Part shown: piece by piece, positions 8,042-18,080 of the stretch
Layout: every line of letters starts with the position of its first letter
Numbering within the stretch: the stretch's first letter is position 1
DNA from: a virus
Direction: 5' to 3' (one strand)
IMG/VR virus record: IMGVR_UViG_3300025073_000027
Location: 62,001-126,000 of that record
Length of the DNA: 64,000 nucleotides
Made by a program: the position numbers and the translations under genes
Notes under the pieces: model-generated
The model's input: only the letters and a program-made list of their open reading frames with translations
Databases searched by the model: none
Told to the model about the DNA's origin: nothing

Positions 8042-8078
8042 GCCTCCTTTAGAGGCAAGAACGTAAGAAGGGAGGTGC
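8042..8078 (+). promoter_or_regulatory. Tape-measure leader with anti-Shine-Dalgarno mimic
   Basis: GCCTC 8042-8046 pairs with GAGGC 8052-8056 as a hairpin. Alternatively CCTCCTTT (8043-8050), identical to the 16S rRNA anti-Shine-Dalgarno, can pair over 8 bases with AAGGGAGG (about 8068-8075), the ribosome site of the tape-measure gene. The two folds exclude each other. Confidence 0.35.
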
Positions 8079-8083
8079 GATGA

Positions 8084-9276
8084 ATGGCAAGCAAATATTC
8101 GGTTATAGTAGAAGCTTCAATTAAGGAATCGTCTATTCAAGCCCAATTAAATAACATTTCTAAAAATTATGTTTTTAATATTAAAGCAAAAATTGATTTG
8201 TCCGATATAGAAAATCAAATTAGAAATGTTTCTACTAAATTAGGTGAATTAAGAATGAAGGCAGAGCAGGGAGTAAAAACAAAAAGTGTCAAACCAATGA
8301 TTGACACTACTCAAGATCAAAAATCTCTCGATGCCTTATATGCAAAAATAGAGCAAATCAAATTAGCTACGGGCGCAAGTGCAATTAAATTTGATATTTT
8401 CACAGAAGTTGGTGAAGATGGAGAAAAAATTACTAAAGCATTATTGACTTACAACGATACTCTTGGGAATGTCAAAAAAGAAACATATCAGTGGGCTACT
8501 GTTACTAAGCAAGTAGGAATGGAAGCACAAGAAGTATCTGAATGGCTAAATACTGCTAATAAATATACAGATGATGGTACTAAAAAAGAACGACAAAGAC
8601 AATTGGAATTAAAGAAATCTGCTGATTTAGTTGCACGAATGAATCAACAAGCAGATTCGGCAATTGCTAAAACGGTTGGTAGAAATCAAAGAATTCCAGA
8701 AGTTCAAGAAGTAATTAAAGCCGCTAATGCATTGAAATTAGCAACTGCGGCTGGTAATACGGAAGAAATGGCAAGATTAAATAATGAACTTAAAAATTCT
8801 GTTACTCGAATGGGTAATTTAGGAAAAGAAACATTATCTGTTAGTAATATGCTTTCTACCGCTATTAAAAAGGTTGCAATTTGGGCAGTTGGCACAACTG
8901 CTATTTATGGAACAATTAGAGCAATTAAACAGATGATTGAAGTTGTAAAACAGTTGGATACTTCTCTTGTTGAATTGCAAAAAGTTAGTGATCTTTCAGG
9001 TGCATCTTTACGCGCTTTTACAGATGAAGCATTTAGAATGGGGGAAAAAGTTGGTAAAACGGGTAAAGAAGCGATAGATGCTACTACGGAATTTGTTCGT
9101 GCTGGTTATGATGTATCAGAAGCATTAAAAATGGGTGAAGCGGCATTGATAATGACAAATGTTGCTGAAGGGATTGATAATGCTACAGAAGCCACAAGTG
9201 CATTAATTGCTGTGTTGAGAGGTTTCAATATGGAAGCGGATCAAACACAAAAAATTGTCGATGTGATAAATGAGGT
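8084..9276 (+). CDS. Tail tape-measure protein, exon 1
   Basis: First exon (codons 1-397 plus two bases) of a split gene. The ribosome site GGGAGGTG precedes ATG 8084. The exon ends with the typical TP901-like tape-measure core: VKQLDTSLVELQKVSDLSG, EFVRAGYDVSEALKMGEAA, GFNMEADQTQKIVDVINEV. The reading frame appears to end at 9301 only because the intron begins at 9277. Joining base 9276 to 10745 restores NEVSNTAAINFDDLADGLRR without a break. The protein sets tail length and guides assembly, and probably passes into the host membrane at DNA entry. Confidence 0.85.
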
Positions 9277-10744
9277 AAATTTGTGCCTCTTAGTATGGTG
9301 ACATACTAAATAAAGTTGGCTTTTATCGGTGGAAGTCTAGGGATAGATAATACCGAGGACAAGATTTGTTTGTTTGTTTGTTTTATAAAAAATAATGGAT
9401 AAGAATATATGGAAATATTAAAATGTAAAATTTGTGATAAAGAAAAATATGTAAATGAATTTGCTTGGAAATCATCTTATATATGCAAAATGTGTCGATA
9501 TTATATTGTCCATAAAGATTTAATATTATTGAATAATTGGAATAAAGATGAATATGATTTAATATTAGATAAAATATTGTTAAATAGAATAACTACTTTA
9601 GATGAAATACTTCCTTTTTTAAATAATAAAAATATATACGATTTAGTAGATTTACTATCTACTACATTAAAAATTGGTGGAAACCATAGTTTAAGAATTA
9701 AATTAACTTGTAATAACTGTGGAAAATATGTAATTAGATCGATGAATTTTTTATATAAAGGAAATATTTATTGTGACATGGATTGTCGAAATGAATATAA
9801 AAAAAATAATGCCAAAATTGGAAAGGACAATCCTTCGTACAAAAAAATTAAAGTAAATTGTTCTAATTGTGGAATAGAAATTGAAATTATACCTTATGAT
9901 TATAAAAAGGTAAATTCCTTTGGAGATAGTAATAATTTTTGTAGTCAGAATTGCTATTGGGAATTTAGAAAAAAATATTATGTTGGTGAAAAAAGCGGCA
10001 TGTATAATTTTCAACCCACTCAAAAACAAAGAAATACTAGAAGAAAAATTGCTGTTAACCTATATACAAAAGGAATTTTCGCGAATAAGATTACTAAACC
10101 ACATGAGGCAATAAATAATATTTTATCTAAAAATAATATTGATTATGTCAATGAAAAAAATTATAAATATTATTCGGCAGATATATATCTTAACGAATAT
10201 GATTTAATAATTGAAATTATGGGCGATTATTTTCACACTAATCCGATTAAGTATTTAGATATAAATAATTTAAATTCTATGCAATTAAAAAATTTAAGAA
10301 AAGATAAAAGTAAAAGATCATATATAAGAAAATATTACAATATTAATATTTTATATTTATGGGAACAAGATATAAATAATAATATAAATCTCTGTGAACA
10401 ATTAATAAATTTGTATATAAAAGATAAAAATAATTTAAGTGATTATAATAGTTTTAATTATCATTTACTAAACAATAAAATTAATTTAAATGATAAAATT
10501 GTATTACCGTTTTTTATGAAAGCAATAAAAATAAAACAAACAAAACAAACAAAAATCCGTAACGAATAAGTTGTAGCATGGTGACATGCTGCACATGCCA
10601 ACCTCTTACGCAAGTAAGATGAAGATATATTCTGACCACATGTATAATCCAAATAATAAGAAGCATGTGAAGTAAGAAGAAATTCTTACTCGCCGCAATG
10701 TTTTGCGGTCAGTATTGCCTTTGGGCAAGAAAGTAACAGAAGTG
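9277..10744 (+). mobile_element. Group I self-splicing intron in the tape-measure gene
   Basis: A 1468-nt intron. P1: exon GAGGT pairs with intron GCCTC, with a U-G pair at the splice site. P2 at 9290-9309 has a GTGA loop. P3 is 9315-9320 with 10597-10602. P4 is 9326-9330 with 9352-9356. P5 at 9336-9347 has a GGGA loop. An extended P6 is formed by 9363-9386 with 10531-10557 and carries the open reading frame. P7 is 10563-10568 with 10628-10634, including one bulge. P8 at 10604-10619 has a GCAA loop. Several P9-type hairpins follow (10671-10690, 10693-10708, 10715-10728). The intron ends with G at 10744. The order of helices is canonical and exon joining restores the reading frame exactly. Confidence 0.9.
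9409..10569 (+). CDS. Intron-encoded homing endonuclease, EDxHD (Vsr-like) type
   Basis: 386 residues, encoded in the P6 loop of the group I intron. The N-terminal 200 residues carry three Cys-pair modules (CKICDK then CKMC; CNNCGK then CDMDC; CSNCG then CSQNC), probably zinc-binding DNA recognition units. The C-terminal domain is Vsr-like: PHEAINNIL, YYSADIYLNEYDLIIEIMGDYFH, RKDKSKRSYI, ILYLWEQDI. The E, D, H and D order fits the EDxHD homing family known from I-Bth0305I. It would cut intronless tape-measure alleles and spread the intron. Its last codons and stop overlap intron helices P6 and P7. Confidence 0.8.
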   Translation: MEILKCKICDKEKYVNEFAWKSSYICKMCRYYIVHKDLILLNNWNKDEYDLILDKILLNRITTLDEILPFLNNKNIYDLVDLLSTTLKIGGNHSLRIKLTCNNCGKYVIRSMNFLYKGNIYCDMDCRNEYKKNNAKIGKDNPSYKKIKVNCSNCGIEIEIIPYDYKKVNSFGDSNNFCSQNCYWEFRKKYYVGEKSGMYNFQPTQKQRNTRRKIAVNLYTKGIFANKITKPHEAINNILSKNNIDYVNEKNYKYYSADIYLNEYDLIIEIMGDYFHTNPIKYLDINNLNSMQLKNLRKDKSKRSYIRKYYNINILYLWEQDINNNINLCEQLINLYIKDKNNLSDYNSFNYHLLNNKINLNDKIVLPFFMKAIKIKQTKQTKIRNE

Positions 10745-13700
10745 ATCAAATACAGCGGCAATTAATTTTGATGATCTTGCAGATGGTCTTAGGAGAACAT
10801 CTGGTGTTTTATCTCAAACAGGAACAGGCATTGAAGAACTCAGTGGCTTATTAACAGGTGGTTTTGAGCAACTAAGAGATATCGAAAAAGTCTCTAGTGG
10901 ATTAAATTTCATATCTTTACGCTTAAGGGGCATTGGAGAAGATGGGGAAAAGATTGAAGGATTGATGCCTAAACTTCAAGATGATTTTATGAGACTTGCA
11001 GGTATTAGTATTTTAGATCCAGAAACAAATGGACTTCGAAGTACATACGATATTATATCTGACATGGCTCGAATATTACCAACTTTAGATCCATTATCTA
11101 GAGGATTTTTAATGGAAAAGGCGGCAGGTCAGCGGCAAGTTGCTGTACTTGAGGCAATTATTCAAAACTGGCAAAACGTAGAAAAAGCAACCGAATCAGC
11201 AAAAAATTCTACTGGATCTGCTTTACGAGAAAATGAAAAATATCTCAATAGCATTGAAGGTAAAATGAATAAAATGACAAGTGCTTGGCAACAACTTTCT
11301 AAAAATACTATTGATAGTGATTTTACTAAAACGCTTATCGATGCCGGAACAGAACTAATAAAACTTATTGATAAGTTAGGATTAATAAATACTATTATTG
11401 TAAGTGTTACTGTAGTAGCATTTGCAAAATGGGGTTTAACATTGCCCATAATTACTCAAGGTATTTATTCTTTAGCCACTGCATTAGGTGTAGCTTCTGG
11501 TGCGGCTGTAACTCTTTCTTATGCTTTAACAGGAGGTTTAATTGGTATTGCTATTGTAGGAGCTATAATTGCATTTAAAGCATTAACAAAATCTGCTATA
11601 GATACTTATGAAGCATTTGAAAAATTAAAATCTCAAGCGGAAGCAAATCGAGATGAATTAAAATCTTTAGCAGATGAATATGAATCATTGGCTAATAAAC
11701 AAGAAAAAAATTCTGATGATCTTGTTCGTTTATTAAATATACAATCTTTAGTAAATATAAAGTATGGTGCAGCAAAAGAGGGCATAACTTTATATAGCGA
11801 TGCTATTGATAATAATTCAAAAGCAATACAAAATAATATTGATTGGTTAAAAAGACGCGCAGAATTTGAAGCAAGAGAATTTTTAATTAGAAATAAACGC
11901 ACTATTGAAGAAGCTAAAAAAGGATTAAGTGAATCAATAAGAAGAGATCCTACCGATGTATTTGGATATGAAAGTCCTAAAACTTTATATGAAGAGCGAG
12001 ATTATTTATCTAAAAGACTTGAATTAGAGGGAGATTTATTTGGGCTTACGCAAAGGCGCTTAGATAAAATAAACGATGAAATTTATGCATATGAACAAAT
12101 ATTATTAGTTGCAGAAGAATATAGAAATCTATTAATATTTATTAATGATGTTTCCCCTGATTTTTCTGATGCTGGTGTTCATAATATGTTAAATTCTCTT
12201 GGAATTGTTGGAGAATTAACGGAACAATATAAAGGTTTAACTGATACTCTAAAATCTTTAGGTGAAACCTCCGATATAGTTTATTCTACAATCCGTAAAA
12301 ATGCTGAAGGAACACTTACTTTTGCTGATATTCAAAAACTTGGTGAATCTTATGAAGATTATATTGATATTCTTGAAATAGAGGGTGATCGAGTATCAAT
12401 TAATACTGATAAATTACAAGAATATAATATCGCTAATATTGAAGCATCACTTAGTAAGGCGCAACTTGCTTTAGCTACAGATACAAGCAATGAAAAACTC
12501 CAAAAAGAAGTATTAGTATTAGAAGCATATCTTTCTCAAGCAAAGAAAGCAACAGATCAATCTAGAGATTTTGTAAATAATTTTAATACAATGATTGATA
12601 CTGTAACTGCCAGTATGTCTAAAGAAGAATTATCTGGTGGTTTTGATATATTGAGTAGAAAATTAATTGAAGTAAATGGTCAATTCGAAGATGGTGTAAT
12701 TACAGCTAAAGAATATGCGGATGGGATTAATGATGCTTTAAAGAGTATTGATTTTGATCAAGTATTTAAATCTAAAGATTCTGCTGAAATATTCTTTTCT
12801 GGAATGGTTGCAAATGCGGCACAATCATTAAGTCAAATGAATTCAGAATTTAATGCTGGAAGTATTTTGTTTTCAGAGTACACCGATTCTCTTGTTAGTT
12901 TTGCAGGAGTAATGGATACTATTAGTGGTTTAACTCAAAATCTGGCAGAGGCATTTGGGGATGCTGGTGATATTGTCAGTACAATTGCAGATGAAACTAC
13001 AGGCGGGTTTAGTAGAATTGCTGATGGTATGCGAGAATTGCAAGAATTACAAGAAACAAATGTTTTAATGGAATCTGCTGTAGCACAAATTCGTTCTGCT
13101 GCAATTCAGCAAGGTACAGAAGATTATAATATTTTAATGGATAAGATTGCTGAATCTGCTTGGGCAACTAGTCAAAATTGGGTTGATATGGATGGTCAAG
13201 CATTTACTTCGGCAGAAAATTTAGCAACATATTTAAAGGGTAGCACATCTAATTTCTTTAATTTTGCTAATCAAACTGCGAGTGCTTCGGGTACAGCCAT
13301 TAAAAATATTATGACTGGTGCGGGAACAGTATTAGAAGCATTAGGAAAAGCAATTCAAAATTTTGATGCCAAAATAACTTTTACTCCAAAATTAAAAGGA
13401 CCAGTAGATTTTGCTGCTATTATTGGTGGTAAACCCATTAATGATTGGTTTCAAATGCCAAGTATTGAATTTGATATTACTGGTTCAGGTGGTGAATCTG
13501 TTCAAGGTTTAGGAAAGGCTATTTCTGCCTTTGGTTCAAGTTTAATTCCTAAAAGCCCTGGTGGTGGTTGGAGAGATGCGGGGGCGGGTGTACGAGATGA
13601 TGGTGATCCATTTGGTTTTGATTGGACTATTTATGAAAAAGAATTAAATCAAGTAAGTGGTAATGCTGGTAAAGCCGCTAATGCAGCTAAAGATTTAGAA

Positions 13701-14801
13701 GATGCTCTTGGTGGTGCTGGTAAGGTTGCAAAAGAAGATCAAAAAAGTATTGCCGATTTATTCAATTTGGTTATTGATAAAATCAAACAAGAAAAGAAGG
13801 AACAAAAAGAACTTCTTAAACAACAGCAAGAAACAATAAAAGCACAGCAAGAGGCGTTGAAAGAACAACTTAATGCTTATAAAGACATTATTGATGTTCG
13901 AAAAGCATTATTGGATACTCAAAAAGAAGAATTAAATTATGCTGATGAAATAGCAGATAAGAATAAATCAATTGCTCGTTTACAAGATGAACTTGCTACT
14001 TTGGCATTAGATGATTCTTTGGAATCTCAGGCAAGACAACTTGAATTAAAGAATGAACTTGCTGAACAGATGGAGGATCTTGCACGTACTCAAAGAGATC
14101 ATCAATTTGATGAACAAAAAACTGCATTGGATGCAGAATATGAAACTTATAGAAAATCTATAGAAATTCAAGATGCTCTATTACAACAGCAATATGACGC
14201 AATAGATCTGCAAATAAAAATAATTGAAGAATTTTTATCTAAATCTGGAATAATCGCTCAAGAAGCATTGCGTAGAATCGCAGAACAAGCTCCTGGATTA
14301 TATCAATCATTAATTGATTGGAATTCTGAATATGGAAGTGGCATTGATCGCGATGTTACAGATGCGTGGAACGAAGCATATGAAGCATTATCAAGATATG
14401 TAGATTTAATAGATGCTTTACGTGGTACTAGCGAATATGGCGATGTTCTTCTTAGCACAACATTTCCAACACATCATACCGGATTAGCTTCTGGCCCTGT
14501 TGGTGGAGTTAAAACACCAACAAATGAAGTGTTTTCTAAATTAATGGCTGGAGAAATTATTCTTAATGAAAATGATATGCTTGGAATTATTCGTAGAATT
14601 CCTGAAATAGCTGGTAAATTACAAACTGCTTCTACTCCTATGGGTTTAACAATAGCGGGTAATTTGATTAATATTGAAGGTAATGTAGATGAAAACGTTA
14701 TGGAAGATATAAAGAAAATTGCCGATAAAGTTATGAATCAAATTAATCAATCTCTTTTAAGAAGGGGTTATACAAGAGGAGCGCAATTGTTTCAGTTTTA
14801 G
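10745..14801 (+). CDS. Tail tape-measure protein, exon 2
   Basis: Second exon, 4057 nt. With exon 1 it gives a 1749-residue protein, implying a long tail. The ATG at 10962 is internal, and the frame is open from 10745. It continues the tape-measure core (ADGLRRTSGVLSQTGTGIEEL). Hydrophobic segments lie at about residues 610-685 (IIVSVTVVAFAKWGLTLPII, GGLIGIAIVGAIIAFKAL). A Lys/Gln/Glu-rich coiled coil is encoded near 13770-14240, and the C-terminus ends in GEIILNENDMLGIIRRIP, as in other tape measures. It works with Dit and Tal encoded downstream. Confidence 0.88.
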
Positions 14802-14831
14802 TTTTATATAATTAGATTTTATTTTATTGAG

Positions 14832-14871
14832 GAAAGAGGGATTATTCTAGTCCCTCTTTCTTTAATATTTT
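14832..14871 (+). terminator. Hairpin terminator after the tape measure
   Basis: The stem GAAAGAGGGA 14832-14841 with TCCCTCTTTC 14851-14860 is followed by an interrupted T-run. It is moderately strong, and partial read-through into Dit is likely. Confidence 0.55.
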
Positions 14872-14895
14872 ATAAAGTATTGAAGGAGGTAGCGT

Positions 14896-15690
14896 ATGGG
14901 ATTTTATTCTCGCAGTTTCGTGTATAACAATATCCCAAGCGAACAATTTAATTTAGAAATTGCTAATATTGAAGGTGGAACAAGTTCTAATCCTGGTTCT
15001 GGATCAGTAGATATTATTGAGCAATTTATTTTTCGGCGTAGTGTCCCGTTTTTCTATGGAGTTAAATGGTCTAAGAAGCTTGAATTTCCAGTTTCATTTT
15101 TTTCTCCTGATGAAATTAGTGCAGTTGATATATCTTATATTTCCTCATGGTTATTTGGGCATTTGTCTTATAAAAGACTTGAACTTTCTCAACCGGATAT
15201 GAGTGGAATATATTTAAATTGTATTTTTACAGATCCGAGGATAATACGTGCAGGAAATAATATATTTGGTATTTCAGGTACTTGTGTGGCAGATTCACAA
15301 TTTGCTTGGAAATATCCTGAAACCACCACATATAATTACGGCAGTTCAATTGTTTCAGGTAGTACGATTTTTTATAATAATTCTCATTATCAAGGTTATT
15401 TATATCCAGATATGACAATTACAACTGGTTCTGCCACAGCAGGAATTACTATTGTAAATATGTCTGATGATGATAGAGAATTTGTTTTTACTGAATTGTC
15501 TCCTTATGAAACACTTACTATTAATAATGATTTAGGAATTATTACCAGTTCTTTAGGAACAAGAAGGTTAGCTAATTTTAATAAAAATTTCTTTAGATTT
15601 GTTCCAGGTTTAAATAATTTATCATTTTCGGGAAGTAACATTAATCAAATAACAATGACTTATTCATTTGCCCGAAGAATTGGGGGATAA
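14896..15690 (+). CDS. Distal tail protein (Dit)
   Basis: 264 residues with a GAAGGAGGT ribosome site. The N-terminus FVYNNIPSEQFNLEIANIEGG and the following strand-rich region (FGVKW-like, FPVSFFSPDEI, ISSWLFGH) match Dit proteins, which form the hexameric ring joining the tail tube to the tip. The second half is a beta-rich galectin-like region. The gene order tape measure, Dit, Tal is the classic siphovirus tail-tip order. The stop is 3 bp before the next start. Confidence 0.8.
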   Translation: MGFYSRSFVYNNIPSEQFNLEIANIEGGTSSNPGSGSVDIIEQFIFRRSVPFFYGVKWSKKLEFPVSFFSPDEISAVDISYISSWLFGHLSYKRLELSQPDMSGIYLNCIFTDPRIIRAGNNIFGISGTCVADSQFAWKYPETTTYNYGSSIVSGSTIFYNNSHYQGYLYPDMTITTGSATAGITIVNMSDDDREFVFTELSPYETLTINNDLGIITSSLGTRRLANFNKNFFRFVPGLNNLSFSGSNINQITMTYSFARRIGG

Positions 15691-15693
15691 TAT

Positions 15694-17469
15694 ATGGAAA
15701 TTAATTTTAATGTTTTTGATCAAATTGAAAAACCATCCATTTCGCTCTGCAATCCTGAACGCACTCAATTATATTCTTTAAATGCTTGTTATAACACATT
15801 AATGAAACTTAGATGGAATGGTCAATCGGAATTTATATTTACTTATCCTCAACAAGTAGGTGATATAGAATTAGATGCATTTGATTATCTTGAAGGAAAA
15901 AGAGAAATATTAATAGAAGGAATAGGATATTTTCAAATTACAGATGTTCAAGATGATTCAGATGGTACACCCAATATTAAAACAGTAACTTGCTATTCTC
16001 AAGATTCCGAGTTGGTTTATAAAAAGGTATTAAGATTTTCGGGAACATATTCATTTAGCGATTTAATGACAACTATTCTTGAATTAGTTCCCGAATGGTC
16101 TTTAGGAACTATACATGCTGATTTGTTAAGCGTGAGTAGAACTTTTGATATAAGTGATTCAAATGTTTATCAATTTTTAACTAAAGATGTTTCTGCCGCC
16201 TTTGATTGTGTATTTATTTTTGGATATATTGATAAAACAATATCTGCGATTCCTACTAGTTATCCACCGTTAGAAACAGATATATTTTTATCATTTGATA
16301 ATTTAATTAAACATACTGAATATAAAGAAGTAACTAGTGAAATTGCTACTTGCTTATATTGCTATGGAGGCAATGATTTAACAATACGTTATGTTAATCC
16401 GTTAGGTACTAATGCAATTTATGATTTTACATATTATAAAACTACAGATTGGATGTCTCAAGGATTAGTTGATGCTTTAACTATTTGGGAAACTAGTGCA
16501 AGTGCTATTCAAATATCTTATGCTGATTTAGTAGAGAGTTTAAGCACTTATCAAACAGATATGTTAAATTATCAATCGCAATTAGTTGAACTTGAAACTC
16601 AATTGGCGATATATAGAGAATTAAAAATTGTTCAAGAATTACAAGAACTAGATACTACTGTAGTAGATGCTCAAATTGCTCAATGGGAATTATATGTAAT
16701 ACAACAGAATTCATTAATTTCTCAAACTCAAACTACTATAGATGATATAACAAGTCAATTAACTGAGATAAATTCTGATCTTTCTTTTACAAATACAGAT
16801 AATTTCACAGATGATCAATATTTGGAATTAAGCAATTTTATATTTGAAAATATATATCAAAATGATAGTATTTTAATTACTGATTCAATGACTTTTCCAG
16901 AAATACAAGATCAATCTCAATTATTATATGATATGGCATTAGATGTATTAGCAAAAGTATCATTGCCTCGCTATCAAATTACTATTAATTCAGTTAATTT
17001 CTTAGCATTAAAAGAATATGAGCCATTTATTGAACAATTAACTTTGGGAGATCAAATAACTGTTGACAGCGGTAAAGGATATATGATTGATGCTACTTTA
17101 TTAGAAGTAGATTTTAGTTATGATAATCCTGAGGAATTTACAATAATTCTTGGAAATAGACAAAGATTAGGTGATGCAAATTTTGTATTTGCTGATTTAT
17201 TTGGTCAAAGTTTAAGTACATCTTCATATAGTTCAGCAAGTGGAAGCAGTATTGGTGAAACATGGGTAATGGAAGATTTAACTGGACAAATAGGAGTATC
17301 TTTTTATACTGCTCAAACTTATATTGCTGATTCATTAAGAATTTATGTAAATGGTATTTTACAAAGAAAACTATATACATATACGGAAAGTGTTAGTTTA
17401 CAATCTTTTACTATGCTTGATGAAGTATTAACTGATGATACTCTTGTAATTGAATATAGAATAGCTTAA
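15694..17469 (+). CDS. Tail-associated (Tal) tip protein, prophage endopeptidase tail type
   Basis: 591 residues. The N-terminal 270 or so residues resemble the phage tail tip core of the PF06605 type (FIFTYPQQVGDIELDAFDYLEG, then VTCYSQDSELVYKKVLRF). A coiled-coil insertion lies at about residues 280-370 (SLSTYQTDMLNYQSQLVELE). The core then resumes (LTLGDQITVDSGKGYMID), followed by a short C-terminal domain after a Ser-rich linker. No separate peptidase or lysozyme domain is obvious, so this is a tip or baseplate hub rather than a proven lysin. Confidence 0.75.
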   Translation: MEINFNVFDQIEKPSISLCNPERTQLYSLNACYNTLMKLRWNGQSEFIFTYPQQVGDIELDAFDYLEGKREILIEGIGYFQITDVQDDSDGTPNIKTVTCYSQDSELVYKKVLRFSGTYSFSDLMTTILELVPEWSLGTIHADLLSVSRTFDISDSNVYQFLTKDVSAAFDCVFIFGYIDKTISAIPTSYPPLETDIFLSFDNLIKHTEYKEVTSEIATCLYCYGGNDLTIRYVNPLGTNAIYDFTYYKTTDWMSQGLVDALTIWETSASAIQISYADLVESLSTYQTDMLNYQSQLVELETQLAIYRELKIVQELQELDTTVVDAQIAQWELYVIQQNSLISQTQTTIDDITSQLTEINSDLSFTNTDNFTDDQYLELSNFIFENIYQNDSILITDSMTFPEIQDQSQLLYDMALDVLAKVSLPRYQITINSVNFLALKEYEPFIEQLTLGDQITVDSGKGYMIDATLLEVDFSYDNPEEFTIILGNRQRLGDANFVFADLFGQSLSTSSYSSASGSSIGETWVMEDLTGQIGVSFYTAQTYIADSLRIYVNGILQRKLYTYTESVSLQSFTMLDEVLTDDTLVIEYRIA

Positions 17470-17488
17470 TAATTAGAAAGGAGGTCGA

Positions 17489-17833
17489 ATGACATATAAT
17501 ACGTCATATTCCACGATCAATTCTTTGGGAGATATTCCTTTCGTTGGTGGAACAACTTATACATTATTTTTTGAATGTAATGATCAAAATGGAGGCGAGG
17601 TAGATTTAAGTGGGGCTACAGCGCGATGGAAAGCCGCTCCTTTTGGAACTTCGTATGCAGTAATTAATAAATCGGGTTCTATAATTTCCACAAATGTATT
17701 TGCTGTATATTTAAGTTCAGCAGATACTATTGCTTTAAGTGGTAAATTTAGTCATCAACCTCAAATTACTTTTGCAGATGGAACAGTTGTAATTCCAGCA
17801 CAAGGAACAGTAACTATAGTTGGAGGTTTATAA
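17489..17833 (+). CDS. Small baseplate protein, BppU-like
   Basis: 114 residues in an Ig-like beta pattern (GGTTYTLFFECNDQNGGEVDLSGATARWKAAPFG, described here over residues 20-53, then VIPAQGTVTIVGG). It resembles the N-terminal domain of upper baseplate proteins that dock receptor-binding proteins. It has an AGGAGGT ribosome site, and its TAATG stop overlaps the next start by one base, which suggests translational coupling. Confidence 0.5.
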   Translation: MTYNTSYSTINSLGDIPFVGGTTYTLFFECNDQNGGEVDLSGATARWKAAPFGTSYAVINKSGSIISTNVFAVYLSSADTIALSGKFSHQPQITFADGTVVIPAQGTVTIVGGL

Positions 17834-18075
17834 TGCCCGTAACTCCCATTGAAGTAGAAAATACTTTATATATTTATATTGAAAGTAGTGGAAGTAGAGT
17901 TGTTAGAACAGGTTTACTTGGTTATTATGATCCTTTAATGATGACAGATTTATTTAATTTAACACTTGGAGAGCTATCAGTAAGAGATGATACATTACCT
18001 AGTTCAGTAGATGCAATAATTGATGATCTTCCTGCTGGAATAAATGCTCACAAATTTGATTTAATAATAGGATAA
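17833..18075 (+). CDS. Hypothetical baseplate-region protein
   Basis: 80 residues starting on the TAATG overlap with the previous gene. It has an N-terminal beta segment (ENTLYIYIESSGSRVVRTG) and a C-terminus with repeated DDLPAG-type turns. No family is recognised. Its place between a BppU-like gene and the receptor-binding candidates suggests a tail-tip accessory. Confidence 0.5.
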   Translation: MPVTPIEVENTLYIYIESSGSRVVRTGLLGYYDPLMMTDLFNLTLGELSVRDDTLPSSVDAIIDDLPAGINAHKFDLIIG

Positions 18076-18080
18076 AAAAT

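Noticed and set aside
9363-9386. GTTT tandem repeat as a microsatellite or recombination hot spot
   Set aside because: It pairs with the AAAC-rich stretch at 10531-10557 on the other side of the intron reading frame and is better explained as the P6 arm of the group I intron.
10962-14801. Separate tape-measure gene starting at ATG 10962
   Set aside because: The frame is open and homologous back to 10745, there is no ribosome site at 10962, and splicing joins it to the exon ending at 9276.
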